Part shown: positions 23,238 through 34,683 of the stretch, in pieces
Layout: every line of letters starts with the position of its first letter
Position numbering within the stretch: position 1 is the first letter of the stretch
Assembly (NCBI GenBank): GCA_002812745.2
Contig: NCSJ02000028.1
Location: 124,001 to 188,000, forward strand
Length of the DNA: 64,000 bases
Source: Scytalidium lignicola
Taxonomy: Eukaryota > Ascomycota > Leotiomycetes
Direction of reading: 5' to 3'
The notes under the pieces: model-generated
Told to the model about the DNA's origin: nothing
Seen by the model: the letters and a program-made list of their open reading frames with translations, nothing else
Databases searched by the model: none
Translations under genes and position numbers: made by a program

Positions 23238-24314
23238 ATGGCCTTTCAGATCCCCGCCACCAAACCCCGCCCAAAACGCGCTGGGGTTTGGGAGAACGAA
23301 AGCTCCTTGTCTCGGACACGTGACACATATCCCTTCATCGACCCCCGGCGCTTTGAGGGCAAGCTCGTGGGCAAAGTCGTCTTGATCACACACACCACCC
23401 GAGGAATCGGTCGGAGCAGCGCGCTTGCTTTTGCCGCTGCCGGAGCCTCCATAGCTTGTCTTGCTCACAGTGCCCAGGCGCTTGCTCCTCTGATCCTTGA
23501 GATACGCCAGAAATACAATGTCCTGGTGTTTCCAGTCATAGCCGACCCATTATCACCCGCCACACCGCCCCAAATCGTCGCCTACGTGGAGCAGAACTTG
23601 GGACCCATCGATATCCTCCTAAATCTTTCACCACCAGGCTATATCCGCCCTTTTGCACATGAACCCTCCTTAGCCATCTCATCGGACTGGTGGCGGACCC
23701 TGTCGCTCTGTCTCCATGTTCCTCTAGCACTCACACATGCCGTCTTACCATCAATGGTTGCCCGCCGGGCCGGCATCATTATATCCGCGGTCAGTGTCAG
23801 CCCGGCACTCAACATCCCTTTCACAACAGCTTCTAGCGTAGCAAGGACCGGGTTGCTCAAATTTCATCACCTAATGGACAAGGAATTACGTCCCAAGGGA
23901 ATCCTATCATATGCTATTAATCCTGGTCTCATCCCGAGCCTCATGCATGAGCCATTAACTCCAAGTTCATCCATGTTCAGCTTTTACTCTGAAGTCGCAG
24001 GCTTTAATCTAGACGACGGAACTTCAGATATGAAGAAGTATCAGCAGGTACCATCTCGTCCAGCTGATTTCGCCTTTGAGCCACGTATGATGGAAGAACT
24101 TACGTCGAAGATGGGCGAGGTGGAATGGTGTTCTTCGGGTCTGGCAACAGGAACATTTGTTGCTCTTGCTGCTGATCCCAGACTTGCTATTTTGAGTGGG
24201 TTGTGGATTAATGCCGAAAGGGATTTAGGGGTTTTGGTATCTGAGGTAGAAAGGAGAGGCAGAGAGGCTATAGACAAAGAGAAGTTATATGTGCTCAAGG
24301 TTGAAGAGTTCTGA
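23238..24314 (+). CDS. Short-chain dehydrogenase/reductase-like protein without the catalytic signature
   Basis: A single exon of 359 codons (358 aa). The Rossmann start is visible (GKVVLITHTTRGIGRSSALA, residues about 47-66), followed by FAAAGASIACLA and, near 110-125, NLGPIDILLNLSPPG. After IIISAVSVSPALNIPF, where SDRs normally show Tyr-x3-Lys, the stretch reads TTASSVARTGLLKFHHLMDK. There is no Tyr-x3-Lys nearby, and the usual NNAG reads NLSP. The TGxxxGIG loop keeps RGIG but has His for the second position. The C-terminal extension (about residues 255-358) is longer than in classical SDRs. Overall it keeps the fold but probably not classical oxidoreductase chemistry; it may bind a nucleotide or serve another role. 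The ATG at 23238 is the first in frame. Confidence 0.85.
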   Translation: MAFQIPATKPRPKRAGVWENESSLSRTRDTYPFIDPRRFEGKLVGKVVLITHTTRGIGRSSALAFAAAGASIACLAHSAQALAPLILEIRQKYNVLVFPVIADPLSPATPPQIVAYVEQNLGPIDILLNLSPPGYIRPFAHEPSLAISSDWWRTLSLCLHVPLALTHAVLPSMVARRAGIIISAVSVSPALNIPFTTASSVARTGLLKFHHLMDKELRPKGILSYAINPGLIPSLMHEPLTPSSSMFSFYSEVAGFNLDDGTSDMKKYQQVPSRPADFAFEPRMMEELTSKMGEVEWCSSGLATGTFVALAADPRLAILSGLWINAERDLGVLVSEVERRGREAIDKEKLYVLKVEEF

Positions 24315-24814
24315 AGCGACTTCGATCGTCAAAGATTGCATGAAAATTTGGGGTTATTTATGTATCATGAAGAAAGCCATGATAAAAATCCCGGATTGGT
24401 TGTCTTGTTATCGTTTGTTATGGACAAACTATTTTGCGTTGGCATGGTATGTAGACCTTCATGAGCATTGATATATACCGTTAATTTAGGAAATAGAATT
24501 AGATCTTACCATAATACATTATTAGCCTCTACCATATACTTTAAAACAATGTGTTTTGGTTCGACTTTGGAAAAGGGAGTGTGGTCATGTTGATAATCAC
24601 GTGTAATTTAACACCTGAGGCTAAAATCTCCTGAGACAAGCTTCCCCTCCAAAAGCTATGACATCTGATAGCAGATAACAATCACACTCTTTCAAGACTC
24701 TGAGCCATAGAACACCACGCTTTTCATCAAAGCTTTCCTACTTATGTTGTTCTCCTATTAGATAATGCGATTATAGATCTCGCGTGCATTTAGTCCTCAA
24801 ATCTCACAAGCTCA
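24315..24814. other. Intergenic, SDR-like gene to GPHR gene
   Basis: 500 bp of AT-rich DNA with no gene; the second half is presumably the promoter of the GPHR gene. Confidence 0.6.
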
Positions 24815-26446
24815 ATGCTTCCTTCTCAAAAATGCATAGGAGATGATGGTGACGCGTGCATGGCACCGTCAGCCATCGGGTCGCAGAGCTTCTTCGCGCT
24901 CGTTATATCTTCAGCACCATTCATTATCACATTCCTCGTTGTCGCGATCTTCATACTCTACAAAGTCTTCCCCTCATTATCGCGACTACAGCAGGACAAA
25001 GACTACAATAACTCTTATCTACCCAGCCATGCGCCTCCAGGTCTGCACAAAGCATCTGTCGAGTATAGTGATCGAGCGGCCAGGCGTGGAATTGTCGCTC
25101 TTTCCTTCTCCACAACTATTGGATTGGCTGCTGTGCTTGCTGAACTGATTCTCTGCGAGATCTCCAACTCGCTGAATCCTGCTGCGCGGGCGCTTGCGCT
25201 TAGGATTACCGTCCCTACGCTTCTCTTTTCTCTAATTGTCCTGATCCCTTTCCTCGAAATCCAATCGATTATATCCGGCTTCGGCTGGCGCTTCCAGAGG
25301 ACTTCGAGTGGGAGGATACCTAAATTACCATGGCTGCTACAATGCGGAGGATTCTTGTTGTGGTTAATGACATTTTGGTGGCTGGGCTTAGGCATTCCAG
25401 GGACATACATCCATTCGGTTGTTTCTCGACCGGGGAAGGACCTAGGTGAGGCATGCCTTGAGAGGATTGGGATAGTTGGTATATCTCTCATGGCACTTCT
25501 ATCCGGATTCGCAGCTTCTTCGACGATATGGCAGACCTTTGGTACCAAGCAACGGCCGGTTACGGAAGCCGACATTGCGCGGAAGCGGGTCGGATTAGAT
25601 GCTACGAATGATATGTTGGCAGTGAAGAGGAGTCGTCTTCGAGCGCTGGAGCGCAAAATGAGCGAGGCTCCAAAAGAAGGATTTATGACGAAGATGATGG
25701 GTAGTATAAGAGGAGGTGGCGACGCCCAAGAGATCAAAGCTCTACAGATGGAGATATCTGGTCTCGTAGCTATGGCATCTAGCCTCTCGGCCTCCCTAAA
25801 TGTTCTGGAAAGCCGCTATGCAGCTTTAAAGCGCACCTCCTCCCCGTTAGGGAAATTCTTCATAGTACCAGCCTCCTACGCCTTTTCGCTCTACTGCGTT
25901 TATCGCATCTTCAACACCACCATCGCTGCCCTCCGCCGCCTCTTGTTTCCTTCTCCAACAGCCTTCTCCTCCTCAACTACAGACCCAATAAATAGGATAC
26001 TCTCCTTGCTTGCGAAACATGTCGATCCCACTCTTGATCAGCTGGCCTGGTCGCGACAGATCTCCTTCCTACTCTCAGGAATCATCCTCCTTGCTTCTTT
26101 TACTTCCGTCCATCAAACATTTCACATGCTAACTAAGATCTCCCCTTCTCTCCTTTACCAAGCTCAAGCCAATCTTGCTCTCATCGTTGCGCAGATCTCA
26201 GCCACATACGTTATCAGCAATGCTTTGCTCCTCCGGAGTAATCTTCCTTTGGAAATGAGTAGCGTTATTTCAGATGCGCTTGGCAGTCCACTTGAGCCGA
26301 TATTTGTGGATAGGTGGTTTGAGGGATGGTTTCTTCTTGCAAGTGTGGGTACTACAATTGGGATTTGGGTGGGGAGAAAGGTAGGTGGAAGGAATGATTG
26401 GGATGATTTCGAAGACGATGTGGAATTAGGTCATAAGCAATCTTGA
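24815..26446 (+). CDS. Golgi pH regulator (GPHR / GPR89) family membrane protein
   Basis: An intronless frame of 544 codons (543 aa). About nine hydrophobic segments are visible, including LVISSAPFIITFLVVAIFIL near residues 29-48, and later VPTLLFSLIVLIPFLEI and GIVGISLMALLSGFAAS. After the fifth segment comes FGTKQRPVTEADIARKR, then a predicted coiled coil (about residues 260-345). The C-terminal half matches the ABA_GPCR/GPHR region, with FFIVPASYAFSLYCVYRIFN and RQISFLLSGIILLASF. The acidic end is DDFEDDVELGHKQS. Animal GPHR is an anion channel that helps acidify the Golgi; plant members (GTG1/2) were proposed as abscisic-acid receptors. In a fungus a role in Golgi ion balance is the best inference. 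Confidence 0.93.
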   Translation: MLPSQKCIGDDGDACMAPSAIGSQSFFALVISSAPFIITFLVVAIFILYKVFPSLSRLQQDKDYNNSYLPSHAPPGLHKASVEYSDRAARRGIVALSFSTTIGLAAVLAELILCEISNSLNPAARALALRITVPTLLFSLIVLIPFLEIQSIISGFGWRFQRTSSGRIPKLPWLLQCGGFLLWLMTFWWLGLGIPGTYIHSVVSRPGKDLGEACLERIGIVGISLMALLSGFAASSTIWQTFGTKQRPVTEADIARKRVGLDATNDMLAVKRSRLRALERKMSEAPKEGFMTKMMGSIRGGGDAQEIKALQMEISGLVAMASSLSASLNVLESRYAALKRTSSPLGKFFIVPASYAFSLYCVYRIFNTTIAALRRLLFPSPTAFSSSTTDPINRILSLLAKHVDPTLDQLAWSRQISFLLSGIILLASFTSVHQTFHMLTKISPSLLYQAQANLALIVAQISATYVISNALLLRSNLPLEMSSVISDALGSPLEPIFVDRWFEGWFLLASVGTTIGIWVGRKVGGRNDWDDFEDDVELGHKQS

Positions 26447-26961
26447 GATGGCTATTTATGTTGATTTATGGACNTTTTTTTGGGATTGGCGTTCAGGATA
26501 TACTATATATGTCATTTGGGATTAAATGCATGCTTGAGTGGGAACGTTAGCCTTCTTCAATCACAGTTAGATCTATGTATTAAAACAATTGTATATCATA
26601 ATTGAAGCTTATAAGCCTAGCCCTTTGCATATTGTGTTATAATGCTGTGCAAACTTGCTCCTGCTAAAGGTAGAAAGTTTACAACGCCTGAAATGTTGTC
26701 GTGAATAACCTGTTGCCTGCCTTTGGGTATCATTACTTCCTGATCCACGACTGAGAGACCCTTCCTGACGCCTACCAACTAACCGTCCAAATACCATAGT
26801 AAGAGCCCCGCCAAGTTAAAACAGTCTTTATAAAAATACTATAGTAGAAATTGATGATGAATTGAGTGAATCGATACTGTCCCCGAAACAAAGGCAAATG
26901 AAAAGGAACATCCTCTCAGTGAGAACCAGCAAATTAAGAACATACGTCCCATAACGTGTTC
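26447..26961. other. Intergenic, convergent 3' ends of GPHR and RRM genes
   Basis: No gene; includes one N (26474) before a T7 run. The short minus-strand frame at 26609-26797 has no support. Confidence 0.6.
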
Positions 26962-28649
26962 TTAATCATCATATTCATCCGTGTCGTCAGAATTAGAATC
27001 TTCCGTACCGAGAACCGAGAAGGGATTTGACGGACGGGGGTCTTGTTTCTTTGCGTTCTGGACTTTCCGAAGGGTATGTGGCGATACTGGAAGTGGTATA
27101 TCACACTCATCAGCATCCCAGTCAATCTTGAATCCTTTGTAAGTCCTGAAATAAAACCACCTCATCAGTATATTCGTTTTATTTGATGCCTTGAAAATAA
27201 AGACGATTGAAAAGGAAGGATAGGGCAAAACTTACAAACGACTCATCATACAAGTTCTAGCGAAAGAGGCATTATGGACGGAGTTTGTGGAAATGTGAGC
27301 GTTTCCATCCTTGAATTTGATGCTAATGACGATAAGGTTGTGGATGTGTTCTAGATCGTCACGAATTGCTTGCTCCGTATGTTCTGCTTGGCATTTATGG
27401 AGGACAAGATTCCTCGTCGCTCCGCTAGCTATCTTGCTGGCAATGTGAGGATAGAGGGTAAACTGGCGGTCACTCCAACGGATGTCAACCTGGAGACATT
27501 AGCATTAAATCGAATAAACTCTAGGCCATATTAAGTGCATCAAATATATGGTATATAGACTAACTTACTCTTTTACCGCGAATATATAGATCATGGCGTT
27601 TGACATGACGGAAGAAATCCTGAGCATGCTGTTCCTCTAAAAACGAGATGCTTGCCGTATGATCGTTGCGACGAAGAAATATATCTAGCAGTAATCCGCC
27701 TCTTACTACATTGGTGAGATCAGCATGTGTGACACCTTCTGGCAAGTTGGAAAGCTGAACAGTTCGTTTGGCTTCGTTCTTGTAAAATTGCTGTGAAAAG
27801 GTAGGCCGAGGAAAATTATAACCGTCGTAGACTTCAAACTTGCCCGAAGTCTCATCTGGTGTAGATGGTAAGTCATTTAAGAATTCAACGTAAGGCAAAA
27901 CTAATTTCAAGACATACATAGAAGGTCTTTATTGATGTACTCATTATTAGAGTTGGTCTTGGGATTATATTCTTGAGAAACGGATGTATCTGGTGTCAGA
28001 TATGCTCCACCATCAGACATTTGATCCGTAGTTGAATAAGTAGTTGTCCTATCGTCTTCTGTTGATAATTGATCATCTTGAATCAATAACTATAATCAGG
28101 GTTAGTTAATTGACTGGAAATAGTTATATGGAAAAGAGCCTACTTCAAGGACTTCTTCCTTCATTCCCCCTTTGCGGAGATTTCGGCAAAGGTTTGCTAT
28201 AAGGTTATCAGCACAAGAGCTAGACTGCTATGTGTAACGTTAAAGGATATAAAATAGACAGCATATTTTCCATACCATATTTCTCAGCTGTTGCTAACTA
28301 GTTATAATATTAATTATCTTGTTGGACTTCTCAGTTTGGTCCACACACTCACAAGCTTGTCATGCTCTGTTTTTGAAATAGTCACCGTTGGAAGATGGAC
28401 AGGTGCAGAGAACTCAGGATCAGATGTATGCTACAATAATGAAAAGTTAGAGATTTTTTAACGTTAAACTCAGACTTAAATTGTTCATACAAACTGGGCC
28501 CTGTTTGTGTGTAGAAGTTAGCTAAATATGGGATAATCAGGTGCCAACAGACCGCCTCGATAGAGGGGGAGGCAAGAGAGCGTGGCCTAGTCTTACCTGC
28601 GAAATAAAGTATCAAAGTAGTCTCTATTTACAGTTAGAGTGCTGTCCAT
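26962..28649 (-). CDS. RNA-binding protein with two RRM domains, nine exons including two micro-exons
   Basis: Minus-strand exons 28597-28649, 28491-28500, 28353-28430, 28276-28287, 28144-28227, 27918-28089, 27569-27855, 27236-27489 and 26962-27145 sum to 1,134 nt (377 aa). Exons of 10 and 12 nt are needed to keep the frame and give DTLFRRAQFHTSDPEFSAP and SKTEHDKLLRNM. The first RRM (about residues 160-240) has RTVQLSNLPEGVTHADL and ASISFLEEQHAQDFFRHV. The second (about 250-330) has TRNLVLHKCQAEHTEQAI and the end of its strand 3 near AHISTNSVHNASFARTCM. The last exon closes with YKGFKIDWDADEC and an acidic Ser-rich tail. The layout resembles the fungal Mrn1/Nrd1-like group of mRNA-binding proteins, but the exact orthologue is uncertain. 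The gene is divergent from eIF3L. Confidence 0.85.
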
Positions 28650-29725
28650 GGCGAAATATTTGATCTATCAGTTTAGACAATTGTGGGTGTAATATTTTGA
28701 TGAATTGAAGTTTGGACAGAGTACAACCACCTTGCATATATATTCAGGCTGAGGCGCTCTAAAATAGAGTTTAGCGCCCAAAACTATGCTCCGCATGAGG
28801 TCCGTGCATTGGCGGCTAACCACCTAATAAAACGCTTGGATCATCACCACCATTGCGTGGCCGTTGGTGATAATTTTAACCCACTTCACCAAAACCACGG
28901 CTGCAGTTGGCTCTCCTATTCTCCCGCCAACTGCTTCTCAACTCTGAAGGAGAGAAGACCCAGTATCATCCTCCGCGTGGATTATCGTTTTCAGAGAAAA
29001 GGAGTAGAACCATAGTGATTGAAGCCAGAACCCAGCTCGTAAAAATGATTAGAATTCTAGAATGAAAAGTATATAAAACATCCTAAAGTTATCGGAAAAT
29101 AGATTAAAGGTTCCTGAAACCCTGGGTAAATTTCCCCTAAGACTCTCATCAGACTATTAAAGACCTATCTTATTTGTTCAGTGACATACCCCTGGATTAT
29201 ACCTAAGGCTGCCATGATTGCTTCGGTGGTTCGAATAGTGGACTAGCATTTCGTATTTTCATTCTTCTCAGCCTCTTGTTCCGAATGCCATCAGCTGTCT
29301 GGCGTCTTTACTAGTTGAGCGATCCAAAACTGAGATCATAAAAATATTTGTTCAAGCGCTAGTTTTCATAAAATTGAGTCCACAGCAGATAGTCTGCGCT
29401 AAAAGGGGGGTGGGTGCATTATGTCATCAGTCATAGTGGTATTCACGTGACTCTAAATCAATATCTAGTCTGAACATACTCTATCAGCGGGTGGAAAGCA
29501 GCTTTTCGTTCATCATATAAACGAAATATCCATATATTGACCCATTTACTATATTTAGACAAATCATAAGAATTGTCGCTACTTCAAGGCTGGAAACATA
29601 GTATTCCGCTGATCTCGAAAAGCTTTAGGGCTAATGCGATAACCGACATCGTGAATTTCTAACTTTGGCAGATTTGTAGACCCCACCATTAAATTTGGCC
29701 TTCAATATCAACAGAACTCGACAAC
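28650..29725. other. Divergent intergenic region between RRM gene and eIF3L
   Basis: 1.1 kb with no gene on either strand; AT-rich, with promoters of both neighbours expected. A G7 run lies near 29405. Confidence 0.55.
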
Positions 29726-31257
29726 ATGAGCGCCTTTCAAAACGGCGTAGCTGCGGTTCGCGCGATGGACGACGAATCTGATGTTGAGGAGGAGGCTCTC
29801 GTTGCTGACTACAGAGAGCAAGTTCAATATGAGGGAATGGAAGAATTGGAGCAAGTCTCTTCAGTGGGCATGCAACAAACAACAGATGACATCCAATCAA
29901 GGCTGGCTGCTGCTGCACAACCCTTGGACTTCTCTGCTTCACTCGAGGTTAAATTTGCTAGCTATGACAACTATTGTAGCCTGTTTCATTTTATCTTGAA
30001 CTCGGATGGTCCCGTTGATCTGGAACCTCCGTCGGTGCGCAATCTCGAGAATTTTTTTAAATATTCAGAGACTAACNTTTTTATTAGTACTACTGGGCGT
30101 GGGATGTTATCGACGAATTTATCTATCAGTTCAACTCGTTTTGTTCGTTTAGAAACCGTGTTGCACGGCATGGAAGCAGTGAAGAAGAGATCCAAATCCT
30201 GAGAGAGGCACCAAATACTTGGGGCTGTTACAGCGTGTTGAACGTTCTCTACTCTTTGATCCAACGTTCACAAATCAATGAGCAACTTGCTGCTATGAAG
30301 CGAAACGAAGATCCTATGGCTGTTGCAGGTGATTATGGCTCCAAACCTTTATATCGAATGCTAGGATATTTTTCCATCATTGGCCTGTTGCGAGTCCATT
30401 GTCTTCTAGGTGACTTCGGCCTCGCATTAAAGACGCTCGATGATATTGAGCTGAACAAGAAAGCCATGTTCGCTCGCGTCATGGCCGCACATTTCACAAC
30501 CTATTACTATGTAGGCTTCTCCTACATGATGATGCGCAGATATGCAGATGCAATCCGCATGTTCAGCCATATCTTGATCTATGTCTCGAGAACGAAAAAC
30601 TTCCAGAAGAATGCTCAATATGACTCGATATCCAAGAAGAACGATCAAATGTATGCTCTCATCGCTATTTGCGTGGCTTTCCACCCAACCAGGCTCGATG
30701 ATACCATCCACACCGCATTACGCGAAAAGTATGGTGACCAGCTTCTTAAGTTGCAACGAGGGGGCCCAGAGTGTCTTCCAATTTTCGAAGAACTCTTCCG
30801 TGCTTCCTGCCCTAAATTTATCTCACCAACCCCTCCTGATTTTGACAACCCAGAACTCAATGTGGACCCGATTGAGCATCACCTGGCCATCTTCATGGAT
30901 GAGGTTAAGACAAATATGTGGAGTCCGACAGTCAAGTCATATCTCCGACTCTACACTACCATGGATTTGAGGAAACTAGCTGGTTTCCTCGAAGTTGAGC
31001 CTGAGAAGCTTAGAAGTTGGTTGCTGGTGAACAAACAGAGAAGTAGACAGATTAGATGGACGGACAATGGACTGCTGGATGGTGAAGTTGTGAATGCTAA
31101 TGATTTGGATTATGCTATGCAAGGGGTAAGTGACTTATCATCTAGCTTTATAGATATATGCTAACAATCTCACTAGGATCTGATCCATATTTCGGAAGTA
31201 AAGGTTGGCCGCAAATTAGTAGACTGGTACCTTCGTAACTTAGCCCGGACGTACTAG
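29726..31257 (+). CDS. Eukaryotic translation initiation factor 3 subunit L
   Basis: Exons 29726-30034, 30088-31125 and 31177-31257 give 476 codons (475 aa). The N-terminus is MSAFQNGVAAVRAMDDESDV. The first join restores PVDLEPPSYYWAWDVIDEFI, then YQFNSFCSFRNRVARHGSSE. The core has the eIF3L block SLIQRSQINEQLAAMKRNED, then MLGYFSIIGLLRVHCLLGDF and TYYYVGFSYMMMRRYADAIR. A PCI-type C-terminus follows (MDLRKLAGFLEVEPEKLRSW) and ends DWYLRNLARTY. Intron 1 contains one N (30077) between its CTAAC branch point and a T tract, so the N does not affect the protein. eIF3L is a non-core subunit of the eIF3 complex that brings mRNA and initiator tRNA to the 40S subunit; it is present in filamentous fungi but absent from budding yeast. 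Confidence 0.96.
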
Positions 31258-31926
31258 ATATTCCTGTTCCATTTCTCTTGCGATTGGGTTTAAGGGAATT
31301 GCATGGCACGGCGTACTGGTTGAAAAGAGGATTTCGAAGATGTGGGTAAGAGGGACACAAGCACATGGCAGACAGCTACAGAGTGTGGCTATAAGGAAGA
31401 ATAGGATGTTCAGCGAATAATTCACCAGAATGGTAGGGTCATTATGAAATCAGACACATTGTATTCCAATCAACTGTGCAAGTGCTCTAAACATCCACCA
31501 GCCTAACTTACTGTAGTAAAGTGTCTTGGTGAAATCTGTGATCTTGTAACGAGGCTGGAAGGCACGGCTGAGCCAGCTGTGCAAGGCTTGGCGGGGCAAC
31601 ATACAGTAATGCACCATTCTTTACCGACACCTTGCTTCACTTTCACAACACGTCACAAAATATCAGCACCTTATATAAAGGCTCTAGGAACCTGTCGATA
31701 TCAGCTTTCAACTAAGCCAAGTGTGGAGCGCTACAAGTTTTCCTACTGCTTGTTCATAAGCTCCCCTTCTGCCGCCCGTCAGACATGTGGCACGAATAAT
31801 CACGATACATTCTTCTCCTTATAGTAGCGCTGCCTAGTCGGTAAGAGAGGATCGGAATCCGACTGCAGTCATAGACAGTGATATCGAACCGCCAGTGACT
31901 CTTTAGCAATAGTCATTTTGGTTGCC
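31258..31926. other. Intergenic, eIF3L to universal stress protein gene
   Basis: No gene seen. Small frames (for example 31579-31824) show no conserved features. The last part is the promoter side of the stress protein gene. Confidence 0.55.
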
Positions 31927-33761
31927 ATGTCATCGTCGCCTTCGCTCAATCGACAATCACCATCAAACACTCCTCCATCATCTCCCCTCAGTGTCGCTAT
32001 TGGCAGCGGTGAGAACTACGCCCCTCCTTCACGACTGGATCCGATCACAGAACATGTAGAATCTCAATACAACCGTCCTGGCAGAGCAGGGTCGGTATCT
32101 AGCATCACCATCTCGTTCAAAGAGGCAGAGAAGCCTGAAAAGGAAAAGACATGCTCAAGTGGACAGGCGAGACCACCATTGGGCGCTCGGGTGAAATCTT
32201 CATCTCCTCCACCACCTCTGTAAGTCATGCTCTCTTTTCAAGCTGTTTCCTGGTCGATGGGCGACGAGGAGGATACATATAGATACCTAGAACTAGTGTT
32301 TTCATCAATCGGGCAAGCCTCTCGACGCTCTACACTCCTTCCCGCTACTCTTCAGCCTTGGGTTCGCTTATAGCTAGGCCAACTCTTGGTCGAGTACGGA
32401 GAGGCGCGTATCACATGTGACCCGGGCGGGGTTATCGTTGATAGTTATGATGTATTATTTATCATGCCTTAATATTTTCCAAAACCCCATTACTATTTTC
32501 AAATTTCATTTACACAATGGCGCTAATACTGGAGCCACAAAATAGTCGATTCCAGCCTCATGTATCCTTCGATAACTTCGCTGGTGGAGAGCCTACGGAG
32601 AAGAACACGATCTCTTTTACGCTAAATGTCAAGCATAAGGGTTACCAATTCAAGAAGCGCTCACGCACGTTTATGGTTGGGATCGACGAGAATGCATATT
32701 CGGATATTGCTCTACAATGGATGTTGGAAGAACTTGTGGACGATGGGGATGAGATTATATGCCTGCGAGTGATCGAGAAGGACTCCAAGATGATAAACGA
32801 TAGGAATTTGGAAAGGAAACAGTACCAAGAAGAGGCTAAGGTATTAATGGAACAAATACAGAAAAAGAATGACGAAAATAGAGCGATCAGTATTGTGCTG
32901 GAGTTTGCAGTTGGCAAGGTCCATACAACGTTCCAGAAGATGGTTGGTTTACACCAGAAACTTTGGATTATTTAAACTGATAATTCCGGCGAGTAGATTC
33001 AAATTTATGAACCGGCAATGCTTATCGTCGGAACTCGAGGCCGCAGTTTGGGAGGATTCCAAGGACTTGTCAGCAACCGGAATTCTTTTTCTAAATGGTG
33101 CCTCCAATATTCGCCGATCCCGGTAGTGGTTGTGCGACCTACAGAGCAGAGACTGAAGAAGAAGAAAAAGCGAGATGCAGACCCTACAAGGCAAGATTAC
33201 GCAAGAATACTACGAGATAGCGGGATTGACGGCCATGAGACGAACGCTGGTGCTAGTACACCTGTCTTAGAGACAACCAATGATGAAGATGCCGAGGCGC
33301 ATGCGGTAGCTTCTGCTCTTGGGCTACCAGCTCAGTTCGATCCTACAATAAAACCAATAAGCGTAGAAAATGCATTTCCGTTTCGAAAAAGGCGATCAAG
33401 AATGAGCGACGCGACGGACACATCCCGGGAGAGTTTCTCGGTGGATTCTCGAGCAAATAGTCCAGAGGAAGTGTTAAAGAGTCCCCTTTCCCAGCCATTG
33501 GAGAGCCCAGCAATGAGCGGCGAAGAATCCAGTGATGACGAGGATGGAGAATTCGAAGTTGTATCTGGGCATACAGTTGTTGGGACAGGTACCGATGCGG
33601 ATCATCCAGACCAGGAGCTTGAAAGGAAGAAGAAGTTGGCTCTCATGGAGAAGGGAGAGGCTGCTGCTTTGGCTGCAGGCAGGAAATCGTCTATCGGGTC
33701 ATTAGATAGTTCCGGATCCGTGAAGCTTGGAGAGGACGATGAGGACGAAGCTGATGAGTGA
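31927..33761 (+). CDS. Universal stress protein (UspA) family protein, long fungal type
   Basis: Exons 31927-32219, 32546-32942 and 32997-33761 give 485 codons (484 aa). Residues 1-100 are Ser/Pro-rich and disordered. The Usp domain starts after the first join (PPPPLRFQPHVSFDNFAGG) with SRTFMVGIDENAYSDIALQW and DDGDEIICLRVIEKDSKM. It ends with the nucleotide-loop region LIVGTRGRSLGGFQGLVSNR and YSPIPVVVVRP. The C-terminal 200 residues are disordered, with acidic Ser patches (SGEESSDDEDGEFEVVS) and possible phosphosites. Bacterial UspA proteins bind ATP or are stress-induced; fungal long forms are poorly studied, so the role is inferred only as stress- or nucleotide-related. Intron 1 is long (326 bp) and its acceptor (ATAG before TCGATTCC) was chosen because it closes the frame and restores the family linker. 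The donor of intron 2 is GTTGGT, a weak one. Confidence 0.88.
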
Positions 33762-34683
33762 TGATAAGGGATGGGTGGGATCAATTGGCTCCCATGACCC
33801 CTCAGCGACGTATTTACAACGGGCAGGACCAACTCTGGGTGATTTTAAGCGTAGGCGTTTGGATTGAGTTTGTAACTAGGCATTGGAGTTTGTGCATCAC
33901 ACTGTAACCATAAGGAATGCAGTTTTAGAAGCTTCCTGAATCAGGCGGAGGGGGCCCATAACGAAATAACGCGATATATAAACATGACGAATGCGATCAA
34001 AGGATGTGAAAATGGGCATCCAGGAGAGAGCAATATTATTATTATTATCATTATTATGGTTTATTATTATTGTCTGGTGCATTGGCGGATTTGTATTCTC
34101 TGCGCTGGTGCAGAATCATGTGATGGAAACAGGCTAGAGCTGATGTGATGCTGATTTATTCCGGGATCCGTTGGGGGGGCTGTGATTTCCAAATTTAGCG
34201 CAGCAGAGAAGCATCGCGCACCCCACAGCTGCTGAACACGAGGTTCTACAGGCGACGTGCACCAACCAACCCCCTGAATTGCCTGCCAAGAATATCTCCT
34301 CCCGGCCCTCTTCCTAGACAAAGCTTTTCCTTCGACCTCGCCCATCATCCTGCATCTACCAGCCTCACCTTCCTCCTTCTTATACTCTCGCTCTTGACGG
34401 CCTCACTCGTTCGGCCAATTTTCACCGTTTTACGTTGTTGCCCGTGACTAATCCTTATCCTTTAGACGGCAGTGTGAGTTTCAACAGGGGCTTGCATCAG
34501 CAACATCAACAAATTCCGTCCCGAGTCTCGAATCACCCGATTATAATCTCCAAGGGAAAAAAAACATAATCTACAACCTTTACATCGCTTTATTCGAGTA
34601 TTATATCTCAGTGACGGGGCACGAAGACAGCCGCCGTCGGATCGAACCGCTCCTTCCCATAACTGATAGTGTAAACAAACAAG
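33762..34683. other. Intergenic with probable long leader
   Basis: No gene. An ATT-rich microsatellite lies near 34033-34068. The last 350 bp (34340-34683) are pyrimidine-rich and probably the 5' leader of the next gene. Confidence 0.55.

Noticed and set aside
24843..25148. Second-frame Ser-rich frame inside the GPHR gene
   Set aside because: It is a shadow of the long, clearly conserved GPHR frame.
27900..27920. Start of the RRM protein at the Met near 27919 (MYVLKLVLPYVEF...)
   Set aside because: That stretch is intronic: GTATGT there and CACCAG 62 bp on splice the frame into LLYETSGKFEVYDGYNFP, and the true start is ATG at 28649.
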